A stretch of DNA of 45,593 nucleotides from Lachnoclostridium sp. UBA1175. Lineage in GTDB: Bacteria > Bacillota > Clostridia > Lachnospirales > Lachnospiraceae. The notes beneath the pieces are model-generated. The model saw only the letters and a program-made list of their open reading frames with translations. It did no database searches and was not told the DNA's origin. The translations under genes and the position numbers were made by a program. Below, in pieces: positions 1 to 7,320 of this stretch; positions within the stretch are counted from its first letter, which is position 1; each line of letters begins with the position of its first letter. The stretch covers positions 140,059 through 185,651 of the forward strand of contig DBYX01000005.1 of the NCBI GenBank assembly GCA_002311665.1, written 5' to 3'.

Positions 1-1881
1 GTCAAGCAGTGCATCCAGAGCTTCGTGTACGGCGTGAACACGCCGAGCCGCTGGGGTACGCAGGCACCCTTCTCGAACATCACGCTCGACTGGACGGTTC
101 CGGCCGATATGGCTGAGCTTCCGTGCCTGATCGGCGGCGAGGAGATGGATTTCTGCTACAAGGACTGCAAGGCCGAGATGGATATGGTCAACAAGGCGTT
201 CATCGAGACGATGGTCGAGGGTGACGCGAACGGCCGCGGCTTCCAGTACCCGATCCCGACATACTCCATCACGAAGGACTTCGACTGGTCCGACACCGAG
301 AACAACCGTCTTCTCTTCGAGATGACCGCGAAGTACGGCACGCCTTACTTCAGCAACTACATCAACAGCGATATGCAGCCGAGCGACGTTCGTTCGATGT
401 GCTGCCGTCTGCGCCTTGACCTGCGCGAGCTTCGCAAGAAGACCGGCGGATTCTTCGGATCGGGCGAGAGCACCGGAAGTATCGGCGTTGTGACGATCAA
501 CATGCCGCGCATCGCATACCAGGCGATTGACGAGGCTGACTTCTACAAGAGACTGGACCGCATGATGGATATCTCGGCCCGCTCGCTGAAGGTGAAGCGT
601 ACCGTTATCACCAAGCTTCTCAACGAGGGTCTGTACCCTTACACGAAGCGCTACCTCGGAACGTTCGACAACCATTTCTCGACGATCGGTCTTGTCGGTA
701 TGAACGAGGCAGGCCTGAACGCCAAGTGGATCGGCAAGGATATGACCTCGCCCGAGACGCAGGAGTTCACGAAGCAGGTGCTCAACCACATGCGCGAGCG
801 TCTGAGTGATTACCAGGAGATGTACGGTGACCTGTACAACCTCGAGGCAACGCCGGCAGAGTCCACGTCGTACCGTCTTGCGAAGCACGACCGTGAGCAG
901 TTCCCGGATATCCTCACCGCAGGCGCACCGGGCGAGACCCCGTACTACACGAACAGCTCGCATCTTCCGGTCGGCTACACCGACGATGTGTTCACCGCAC
1001 TCGATATCCAGGACAAGTTGCAGACGCTGTACACCTCGGGAACCGTGTTCCACTGCTTCCTCGGCGAGAAGCTGCCGGATTGGCAGGCAGCTGCGAAGCT
1101 CGTTCGCACGATCGCGGAAAATTACGAGCTTCCGTACTACACGATGTCCCCGACCTACTCCGTATGTACCGAGCACGGCTATCTGACCGGCGAGGTGAAG
1201 ACCTGCCCGCACTGCGGCAAGCCTACGGAGGTTTACAGCCGTATCACCGGTTACTATCGTCCGGTTCAGAACTGGAACGAAGGCAAATCGCAGGAGTATG
1301 CGGATCGTCTCACGTACAACCTCAGCGATTTCAACGCCGGCAAATGCTGCACGGGCGGCGGCGTGGTAATCACGAATAATGTAAGTTCTACTGCGGTAGA
1401 ATCAAATGCTGCGGAAGCTTCCGCGGCAGCGCAGGACGTCATTCTCGACGCCGGAACGGCGGATGTCATCGTCGCGGCGGACGCGACTGCCGATCAGGCG
1501 GTGAAGGCAGCGGCGGATGCCGCAGCCGTGATCGAGGAGGCGGCTTTCACGGAGGCAGCGGCTACGGCTGCAGGAACCATCGCGGATGACGCGAAGGCGA
1601 TCGCCGAGGACATTGCGTCCGCGGCGGAGGCGGTTGAGGCTGCCGACAACAAGGGACAGTTGCTTCTGTTCACGACGCAGAAGTGCCCGAACTGCAAGCT
1701 CGCGAAGGAGTTCCTGAGCGGTGTGGACTACACGGTGGTTGACGCCGAAGAGAACAGTGATCTCGCGATGAAGTACGGTATTATGCAGGCACCTACGCTG
1801 GTCGTACTCGGCAAGGAGAAGGTGGAGAAGTACGCGAACGCGTCGAACATCCGCCGCTATGTGAACGAGCACAGCAAGTGA
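1..1881 (+). CDS. nrdD: Anaerobic (class III) ribonucleoside-triphosphate reductase with fused thioredoxin-like domain, 5' partial
   Basis: Reduces ribonucleotides to deoxyribonucleotides under anoxia using a glycyl radical. The frame is open from base 1, so the N-terminus lies outside the window; 626 residues are visible. The segment near residue 10 (YGVNTPSRWGTQAPFSN) and the C-terminal part with a zinc-type Cys/His cluster (CTEHGYL then CPHC) are typical NrdD. The radical-bearing motif SRITGYYRPVQNWN puts the glycyl radical at about Gly417 of the visible chain. Unusually, the NrdD core (ending near residue 455) continues into an Ala-rich linker of about 90 residues and then a small thioredoxin/glutaredoxin-like domain with a CPNC active site at residues 562-565. 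The fused domain could act as the disulfide reductant; that role is inferred. thyA follows after 86 bases, so dNTP and dTMP synthesis are clustered here. Confidence 0.95.
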   Translation, partial: VKQCIQSFVYGVNTPSRWGTQAPFSNITLDWTVPADMAELPCLIGGEEMDFCYKDCKAEMDMVNKAFIETMVEGDANGRGFQYPIPTYSITKDFDWSDTENNRLLFEMTAKYGTPYFSNYINSDMQPSDVRSMCCRLRLDLRELRKKTGGFFGSGESTGSIGVVTINMPRIAYQAIDEADFYKRLDRMMDISARSLKVKRTVITKLLNEGLYPYTKRYLGTFDNHFSTIGLVGMNEAGLNAKWIGKDMTSPETQEFTKQVLNHMRERLSDYQEMYGDLYNLEATPAESTSYRLAKHDREQFPDILTAGAPGETPYYTNSSHLPVGYTDDVFTALDIQDKLQTLYTSGTVFHCFLGEKLPDWQAAAKLVRTIAENYELPYYTMSPTYSVCTEHGYLTGEVKTCPHCGKPTEVYSRITGYYRPVQNWNEGKSQEYADRLTYNLSDFNAGKCCTGGGVVITNNVSSTAVESNAAEASAAAQDVILDAGTADVIVAADATADQAVKAAADAAAVIEEAAFTEAAATAAGTIADDAKAIAEDIASAAEAVEAADNKGQLLLFTTQKCPNCKLAKEFLSGVDYTVVDAEENSDLAMKYGIMQAPTLVVLGKEKVEKYANASNIRRYVNEHSK

Positions 1882-1913
1882 TCCCGGACCGATAACAGAC
1901 AACAATGACAATT

Positions 1914-1939
1914 GCGGGCGGCGTCTTGGCGCCGCCCGC
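1914..1939 (+). other. GC-rich hairpin between nrdD and thyA
   Basis: A perfect 10-bp stem, GCGGGCGGCG (1914-1923) with CGCCGCCCGC (1930-1939), closes a 6-base loop. No U-tract follows, so it is unlikely to be an efficient intrinsic terminator. It could stabilise or separate the nrdD and thyA messages. The thyA Shine-Dalgarno (AGGAGAGG) follows about 10 bases later. Confidence 0.5.
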
Positions 1940-1967
1940 AGTGAATATCAGGAGAGGTATCGACACG

Positions 1968-2816
1968 ATGAGTTACGCAGATGATGTATTTATCCGTATG
2001 TGCCGTGATATCATCGACAACGGCACAGACACGCGGGGAGAGAAGGTTCGTCCGCATTGGGAGGACGGCGAGCAGGCATACACGATCAAGAAGTTCGGCG
2101 TGGTGAACCGGTACGATCTTTCAAAAGAATTTCCCGCACTCACGATCCGCAAGACGCCGGTCAAATCCGCGACGGAGGAGCTGTTGTGGATCTGGCAGAA
2201 GAAGAGCAACAACGTCAACGACTTCGGTCTCCACATCTGGGATTCATGGGCGGACGAGGACGGTTCCATCGGCAAGGCCTACGGCTACCAGATGGGCGTC
2301 AAGCACCAGTACAAGGAGGGAATGTTCGACCAGGTCGACCGCGTGATCTACGATCTGAAGAACACGCCGTTCAGCCGCCGGATCCTCACGAACATCTATG
2401 TCCATCAGGACCTTCACGAGATGAACCTGTACCCGTGCGCCTACAGCATGACATTTAACGTGACCATGCCGCGCGACGGCGGAAAATTAGTGCTCAACAC
2501 GATCCTGAACCAGCGCTCGAACGATGTCCTCGCGGCCAACGCGTGGAACGTCTGCCAGTACGCGGTTCTCACGCATATGATCGCGCAGGTGTGCGATATG
2601 CAGGTCGGCGAGTTCGTCCACGTGATCGCGGACGCGCACATTTACGACCGTCACGTCGAGCTGGTCGAGGATCTGCTCAGGCAGCCGACGTACCCCGCGC
2701 CGAAATTCTGGCTGAACCCGGACATCAAGAACTTCTACGATTTTACGAAAAATGATGTCGCGCTGCAGGATTATCAGTACAGCGACTGGACCGCGAAGAT
2801 CCCGGTTGCGATCTGA
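1968..2816 (+). CDS. thyA: Thymidylate synthase (phi3T / B. subtilis ThyA-like subclass)
   Basis: Methylates dUMP to dTMP with methylene-tetrahydrofolate. The ATG at 1968 is chosen because AGGAGAGG lies just upstream (about 1950-1957) and the protein then begins like other family members (MSYADDVFIRM); 282 residues. Visible family segments are IWQKKSNNVNDF, the catalytic-Cys segment LYPCAYSMTFNV, QRSNDVLAANAWNV, and FWLNPDIKNFYDF near the C-terminus. The active-site context PCAY in place of the common PCH, and QRSND in place of QRSCD, match from memory the phage phi3T / B. subtilis ThyA branch, so this looks like a subclass feature and not damage. It converges on folA, which regenerates tetrahydrofolate after this reaction, and the two share a terminator. 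Confidence 0.95.
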   Translation: MSYADDVFIRMCRDIIDNGTDTRGEKVRPHWEDGEQAYTIKKFGVVNRYDLSKEFPALTIRKTPVKSATEELLWIWQKKSNNVNDFGLHIWDSWADEDGSIGKAYGYQMGVKHQYKEGMFDQVDRVIYDLKNTPFSRRILTNIYVHQDLHEMNLYPCAYSMTFNVTMPRDGGKLVLNTILNQRSNDVLAANAWNVCQYAVLTHMIAQVCDMQVGEFVHVIADAHIYDRHVELVEDLLRQPTYPAPKFWLNPDIKNFYDFTKNDVALQDYQYSDWTAKIPVAI

Positions 2817-2862
2817 CCGTAGCGGAGCAGGAAGAAATCATAACAAAAAGAGCATAAGAAAG

Positions 2863-2894
2863 GCCGCCCGTTCCGAGGAACGAGCGGCTTTTGT
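2863..2894. terminator. Bidirectional intrinsic terminator between thyA and folA
   Basis: Stem 2863-2874 (GCCGCCCGTTCC) pairs with 2877-2888 (GGAACGAGCGGC) with one mismatch and a GA loop. TTTTG follows on the plus strand and a CTTTCTT-like tract on the minus strand. It lies between two convergent genes. Confidence 0.8.
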
Positions 2895-2911
2895 GTGCAT
2901 ATGAAAACCGG

Positions 2912-3472
2912 TTACTGTGCGTTTGCATCGCCGGTTGCCGCGTCTGCGTTGTCGGCGGATGCCTCAGCATCGTCCGGCGCGGACGCCATGCGGCGGTACA
3001 GCGTGAAGTTGTAGGTGAGATCGTAGTAGGTCTGCTCCTCGCTCTCGCTCTCGAGCGTCCACTCGGGATCGGCGTCGAGGTTGGGGAAGTACGTGTCCGC
3101 ATCATAGGTGTAGTCGATCTTCGTGATGTACGCGGTGTCGCACAGGGGCAGGAACTGGCGGTAAATGCTTGCTCCGCCGATGACGAAGACGTCCTCCGCC
3201 GGGTAGGCGGCAGCGGCTTCGGCGGCCTCACGGACACTGTGGACGATGATCGCGTCGGGGACATAGAAGTCCGGATCGCGGGTCACCACGATGTTGATGC
3301 GGTTCTTGAGAGGCTTGGCGCCCGGAAAACTCTGCAGCGTCGCGCGCCCCATGATGACAACCTTCCCTACGGTGTGATCGCGGAAAAACCGCATATCCGC
3401 GGGGATGCTGACCAGAAGTTTGTTGTTCTTGCCGATCGCCCAGTTGCGATCGACGGCAGCGATACATTTCAT
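2912..3472 (-). CDS. folA: Dihydrofolate reductase with acidic Ala-rich C-terminal tail
   Basis: Reduces dihydrofolate to tetrahydrofolate with NADPH. The start at 3472 gives MKCIAAVDRNWAIGKNNKLL, the classic DHFR N-terminus, with a GAAAGGA Shine-Dalgarno upstream; an in-frame extension to 3538 has no such support and overlaps the promoter. The protein has 186 residues. DHFR landmarks include the early AIGKNNKL, VVIMGRATLQSFPG, INIVVTRDP and VFVIGGASIYRQFLP. The last 25 or so residues (from about MASAPDDAEASAD) are an acidic, Ala-rich, probably disordered tail not needed for the fold; the low-complexity linker in nearby nrdD has a similar composition. It is convergent with thyA, its functional partner. 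Confidence 0.93.
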   Translation of the reverse strand: MKCIAAVDRNWAIGKNNKLLVSIPADMRFFRDHTVGKVVIMGRATLQSFPGAKPLKNRINIVVTRDPDFYVPDAIIVHSVREAAEAAAAYPAEDVFVIGGASIYRQFLPLCDTAYITKIDYTYDADTYFPNLDADPEWTLESESEEQTYYDLTYNFTLYRRMASAPDDAEASADNADAATGDANAQ

Positions 3473-3517
3473 GAACAAAGTCCTTTCGGTTCGTAAACGG
3501 TAAATCTTACGTCTGAG

Positions 3518-3546
3518 ATTGTAACACAGACGGCTCAAAAGAACAA
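3518..3546 (-). promoter_or_regulatory. Sigma-A-type promoter for folA
   Basis: On the minus strand, -35 TTGTTC (3541-3546) and -10 TACAAT (3518-3523) are separated by 17 bases. The -10 lies about 45 bases upstream of the folA start. Confidence 0.65.
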
Positions 3547-3595
3547 CTTTTTGACGAAAAACGACCCGTTTTTGTTGAAAACCGTCGCATTTTTA

Positions 3596-3624
3596 TTGCA
3601 TTTTACGGGAAATGGGACTATAGT
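3596..3624 (+). promoter_or_regulatory. Sigma-A-type promoter for ilvE
   Basis: -35 TTGCAT (3596-3601) and -10 TATAGT (3619-3624) with a 17-base spacer, about 50 bases upstream of the ilvE ATG. Together with the folA promoter it accounts for the 202-base divergent gap; no other structure was seen there. Confidence 0.7.
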
Positions 3625-3674
3625 TAAAGACAGTTTTCAGGCCGCAAATACGCGGCAGACAGGAGAGTGAGACT

Positions 3675-4745
3675 ATGTTGAATATCAGGTATGAGCTTAC
3701 GAAGAACCCGAAGGCAAAGCCGGCAGCGGATGACCCGCTTCGGTTCGGTACCATTTTCACGGACCACATGTTCGTTATGAACTATGAGACCGGCAAGGGC
3801 TGGTTTGATGCGCGCATCGTTCCTTACGGCGAGATCAGCCTCGATCCCTCCGCGATGGTTTTCCATTACGGCCAGGAGATGTTCGAGGGTATGAAGGCGT
3901 ATCGCACCGACGACAATCGTGTGCTTCTGTTCCGTCCTTACAAGAACGCGGAGCGCGCGAACAACTCCAACAAGAGACTCTGCATGCCGCAGATTCCCGA
4001 GGAGGATTTCGTTGAGGCCTGCAAGGCGCTCGTCAAGGTGGATCAGGACTGGATCCCGACGAAGCCCGGCACATCCCTTTACATCCGTCCGTTTATGATC
4101 GCGACCGATCCGTTCCTCGGCGTTCGCGTTTCGGATACGTATCTCTTCATCGTCATCCTCTCTCCGGTAGGACCTTACTATGCTGAGGGCCTGAACCCGG
4201 TTAAGATCTGGATCGAGGATGAGTATGTCCGTGCCGTCAAGGGCGGTATCGGCGAGGCGAAGACCGGCGGCAACTATGTTGCATCGCTCGCTGCACAGGT
4301 GAAGGCGCACGACGAGGGTTATTCGCAGGTTCTGTGGCTTGACGGACGCGAGAGAAAGTACATCGAGGAAGTCGGCGCGATGAACATCTTCTTCAAGATC
4401 AACGGCACGATCGTTACGCCTATGCTGAACGGTTCCATCCTTCCCGGCGTTACGAGAAACTCCGTGATCGAGGTTTGCAAGGGTTGGGGTCTCCCGGTTG
4501 AGGAGCGCCGCATCTCCGTTGACGAGCTTGTTGAGGCGGGCCGCACGGGCGCACTCGAGGAGTGCTTCGGTTCGGGTACCGCAGCGGTTATCAGCCCGGT
4601 CAGCCATCTCCGTTTCGAGAACGAAGTGTTCCAGATCGGCGACGGCGGCATCGGCCCGGTAAGCCAGAAACTCTACGACACGATCACCGGCATTCAGCTC
4701 GGCAAGATCAAGGACGAGCGCAACTGGACCGAGCAGGTTTGCTGA
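3675..4745 (+). CDS. ilvE: Branched-chain amino acid aminotransferase
   Basis: PLP enzyme that interconverts Leu, Ile and Val with their 2-oxo acids, using glutamate/2-oxoglutarate; cytosolic. The 356-residue length fits the larger BCAT (eukaryote/Bacillus-like) group. The PLP lysine is Lys196 in GEAKTGGNYVASL. Other family segments are FHYGQEMFEGMKAYR, LYIRPF, EVGAMNIFF, LNGSILPGVTRNS and ECFGSGTAAVISPV. A clear AGGAG lies at 3661-3665 before the ATG, and a good promoter precedes it. The downstream MurD-type gene begins 60 bases later on the same strand with no terminator visible, so cotranscription is likely. Confidence 0.95.
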   Translation: MLNIRYELTKNPKAKPAADDPLRFGTIFTDHMFVMNYETGKGWFDARIVPYGEISLDPSAMVFHYGQEMFEGMKAYRTDDNRVLLFRPYKNAERANNSNKRLCMPQIPEEDFVEACKALVKVDQDWIPTKPGTSLYIRPFMIATDPFLGVRVSDTYLFIVILSPVGPYYAEGLNPVKIWIEDEYVRAVKGGIGEAKTGGNYVASLAAQVKAHDEGYSQVLWLDGRERKYIEEVGAMNIFFKINGTIVTPMLNGSILPGVTRNSVIEVCKGWGLPVEERRISVDELVEAGRTGALEECFGSGTAAVISPVSHLRFENEVFQIGDGGIGPVSQKLYDTITGIQLGKIKDERNWTEQVC

Positions 4746-4805
4746 GGTTAGGTTCGGCATTTTCCGAAGACACGGCCGCATGGCCGACACAGAAACGGAT
4801 ACAGC

Positions 4806-5993
4806 ATGAAGCAATACACAAGATTTGACGGGCAATCCGTCCTGATCTGGGGTTATGGTCGCGAGGGGCGTTCGATGGAGCGTTTCCTCGCGACATATTG
4901 CCATCCGAGGGAGGTTGCCGTTTTCGAGGGGAAGCGAGAGGACATCGACGAGAGCAAGTACGATTGCATCCTCAAGAGCCCCGGGATCGTCATGGACGAT
5001 GACAACCCGAAATACTCTTCGATGACCGAGGTGTTCCTCACGGAATTCCGCGATCAGGTGATCGGCGTGACCGGCACGAAGGGGAAGAGTACGACATCCG
5101 CGATGCTTGCGCATGTGTTGGGCGCGTGCCTGCCGCAGAAGGTGATCCTTCTCGGAAATATCGGCAGACCGTGCCTTGATTATTTTGGTGAGATTGACAG
5201 GGATACGGTCATCGTGTTCGAGCTTTCCTGCCATCAGCTTGCACATCTTCGGGTATCGCCGCACGTGGCGGTTTTTTTGAATCTTTTCGAGGAGCACCTG
5301 GACTACTACCGGACCGTGGAGCGGTATTTCGCCGCAAAATGCAACATCGCGCGGTTCCAGTCTGCGGACGACTTCTTCTACGTGGGGACGCAGGTTCCCC
5401 CGATCGAGACGGCGGCGAGGACGACGGGCATCGAGTTCGCCGGCGCGCCGGACTTCGGTCTGCAGGTGCTCGGCGAACACAACAACTACAACGCGGAGTT
5501 CGTGTTCCGCATCGCGACGGAAGTGTACGGCGTGAGCGCGGAGGACGCGAGGGCGGCGCTGCGCACGTTTACCGGACTGCCGCACAGACTGCAGCGGATC
5601 GGGGAGAAGGACGGCGTCACGTACTATGACGACTCTATCTCGACCATTCCGAACGCGACGATCGAGGCGCTGTCGGCGATCCCGAACGCATACTCGGTCA
5701 TCATCGGCGGAATGGACCGCGGCATCAACTACGACGCGCTTGTCTCGTTCATCCGCGAGAACCCGCAGTACCGATACATCTTAGCGTACGAGTCGGGGCG
5801 GCGGATCTATGAGCAGGTGAGCGACTGCGACAGCTGCGTTTATGTGGACGACCTTGCTGCGGCAGTCGAGACGGCGCGGCGGATCACGCCTGCGGGGCGC
5901 GCGTGTGTGCTCTCGCCGGCAGCGGCGTCGTACGGATATTTCAAGGATTTCGAGGAGCGCGGAGAGGTGTTCCGGCAGCTCGCGGGAGTGTGA
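4806..5993 (+). CDS. murD: MurD-type Mur ligase (UDP-MurNAc-L-Ala glutamate ligase family), variant active-site segment
   Basis: Mur ligases use ATP to add an amino acid to the peptidoglycan precursor in the cytosol; MurD adds glutamate to UDP-MurNAc-L-Ala. At 395 residues it is shorter than usual MurD (about 440-450). The N-terminus (SVLIWGYGREGRSM) is a Rossmann-like UDP-binding start, followed by the ATP P-loop GVTGTKGKSTTSAM (Lys94), ELSCHQL, NLFEEHLDYY, and the Mur C-domain start LGEHNNYNAEF. The segment that is DSKATN in standard MurD reads DDSISTIPNATIEAL here (about residues 275-287), so the Lys is absent. Similar DSIST segments are, from memory, seen in MurD-like/MurD2 proteins; whether this uses D- or L-glutamate cannot be told. 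Its Shine-Dalgarno is weak, consistent with a downstream position in the ilvE operon. Confidence 0.82.
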   Translation: MKQYTRFDGQSVLIWGYGREGRSMERFLATYCHPREVAVFEGKREDIDESKYDCILKSPGIVMDDDNPKYSSMTEVFLTEFRDQVIGVTGTKGKSTTSAMLAHVLGACLPQKVILLGNIGRPCLDYFGEIDRDTVIVFELSCHQLAHLRVSPHVAVFLNLFEEHLDYYRTVERYFAAKCNIARFQSADDFFYVGTQVPPIETAARTTGIEFAGAPDFGLQVLGEHNNYNAEFVFRIATEVYGVSAEDARAALRTFTGLPHRLQRIGEKDGVTYYDDSISTIPNATIEALSAIPNAYSVIIGGMDRGINYDALVSFIRENPQYRYILAYESGRRIYEQVSDCDSCVYVDDLAAAVETARRITPAGRACVLSPAAASYGYFKDFEERGEVFRQLAGV

Positions 5994-6024
5994 CGGTAAG
6001 TCCGCAGGAAGAACGGAGCGGGGC

Positions 6025-7191
6025 ATGAAAAAGGAAACTTCAATCGTCTTCACGGGAGACATCGGCTTCGACAAATACATGCACCGCCGCTGGAACGACG
6101 AGAAGCTCGTATCGGACGAGGTGCTCGCGTTTCTGCGGTCCGCGGATCACCTTGTGATCAACGTCGAGGGTCCGCTCACCAGGCGCCGCAAAGTGCCTGG
6201 TGTTACAGGCGCGGCAGCCAATCTGCGGCACAGCATCCACCCGAACGCGACGAAGTTCTTCCGCAGGATCGGCGCGGACATCTGGAACATCTGCAACAAC
6301 CATATAATGGATGCCGGCGCGGTCGGCATGCAGGATACGCTCGCGGAGGCGGAGCGCTTCGGCGCGAGAACGCTCGGCGCGGGGCGTAACATCGCGGAGG
6401 CGACGAGCCCGCTCATTCTCAACGAAGCCGGCGGGATCGGTCTGATCGGTGTGGGATACCAGAGAGCCTGCCGCAAAGCGGGCGATGAGACGCCGGGTTG
6501 CTTTTCGTGGAGTGATATGGATCGGATCCGCGAGGCGATCGGGGCGGTGAAGAAACGCTGCCGCTGGTGCGTCGTCGTGGCGCACGGCGGGGAGGAGTTC
6601 ACCACGCTCCCGTCACCGTACACGCGCGACCGCTACCTTGCGTACCTGGAGATGGGCGCGGACATTGTCGTGTCGCACCATCCGCACGTACCGATGAATT
6701 ACGAGACCGTGGGGGACAAGGCGATTTTCTACTCCCTCGGCAATTTCATATTTGACACGGACTATCAGAGGGCGCAGTTCAACACGGAACTCGGCCTGTT
6801 CGTCAAACTGAATTTTACGAAGGAACGCTGGTCCTTCGAGCCGTTCGGCATCCGGATCGACCGGAAGCGCGAGCGCATCGTGAGCGCCGGACTGCCGCGG
6901 ATCTTCGCGGATGTGCAGCCCGACGAGTACGAGCTTCTCTCGCCGCTCGCGGCGAAAGTGTTTATTGCCAACACGAAGCGGCAGCTTCGGTTCCTCTACC
7001 CCGAGAAATTTGCAAACGCGACGGAGGAGGACTGGGTCGCCGATTTCTATACTCCGCTTCGGAGCGGGCGCGTGCCCGGCGAAGCGCTTGATATGCAGAT
7101 CATCTACCCGCTGGCGCAGCGCGAGGCCGAGAAGGCCTGGGAGCGCAGCCGGCTGGAGGAAGTGAAGCAATTTATGCTGGAGCAGCTGTAG
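6025..7191 (+). CDS. CapA/PgsA-family protein (calcineurin-like fold)
   Basis: CapA-type proteins take part in poly-gamma-glutamate or capsule production; many relatives have no assigned role. The ATG at 6025 (MKKETSIVFTGDIGFD) is used because the fold begins immediately; 388 residues. Visible family motifs are FTGDIGF, VINVEGPLT, the metal-site segment ICNNHIMDAG, VVVAHGGEEFTTLPS, VVSHHPHVP and IFYSLGNFIFDT. There is no obvious signal peptide or membrane segment, so it is probably cytosolic, unlike membrane-anchored PgsA. It starts 31 bases after the MurD-type gene, which suggests cell-wall or glutamate-polymer chemistry, but no PgsB/PgsC is present in the window. Confidence 0.85.
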   Translation: MKKETSIVFTGDIGFDKYMHRRWNDEKLVSDEVLAFLRSADHLVINVEGPLTRRRKVPGVTGAAANLRHSIHPNATKFFRRIGADIWNICNNHIMDAGAVGMQDTLAEAERFGARTLGAGRNIAEATSPLILNEAGGIGLIGVGYQRACRKAGDETPGCFSWSDMDRIREAIGAVKKRCRWCVVVAHGGEEFTTLPSPYTRDRYLAYLEMGADIVVSHHPHVPMNYETVGDKAIFYSLGNFIFDTDYQRAQFNTELGLFVKLNFTKERWSFEPFGIRIDRKRERIVSAGLPRIFADVQPDEYELLSPLAAKVFIANTKRQLRFLYPEKFANATEEDWVADFYTPLRSGRVPGEALDMQIIYPLAQREAEKAWERSRLEEVKQFMLEQL

Positions 7192-7200
7192 GAGGCTGTT

Positions 7201-7320
7201 TATCATTCCGGAAAAGGAGGTATCGTCAAAACCGCTTCGCGCTTTTGACGGTTGCCCGGTTCCGCTTCGCGAAACCGACCTCCTTTCTGTTCATTATCAT
7301 TCCAGAAAGGAGGTATCGTT
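7201..7320 (+). promoter_or_regulatory. rel leader with sequestered ribosome-binding site and duplicated SD segment
   Basis: The segment ACCTCCTTTCT (7278-7288) is perfectly complementary to AGAAAGGAGGT (7304-7314), which contains the rel Shine-Dalgarno; the loop is 15 bases. An almost identical copy of the SD block, TATCATTCC followed by an AAAAGGAGGTATCGT-type sequence, lies at 7201-7226 and again at 7295-7319. The upstream copy can also pair with 7278-7286 (9 bp), so two exclusive pairings exist, one of which frees the rel SD. Smaller hairpins lie between (GTCAAAA with TTTTGAC, 7225-7248; CGGTT with AACCG, about 7257-7277). A translational switch is inferred, not shown. Confidence 0.6.

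Noticed and set aside
2440..2490. Damaged active site in thymidylate synthase (PCAY in place of PCH)
   Set aside because: The same arrangement occurs, as I recall it, in the B. subtilis/phi3T ThyA branch, and the rest of the protein follows that branch.
3624..5585. 653-residue open frame on the minus strand opposite ilvE and the MurD-type gene
   Set aside because: Arg/Leu/His-rich shadow of GC-rich coding DNA; both opposite-strand genes are clear homologues, and no SD or family motif is seen.
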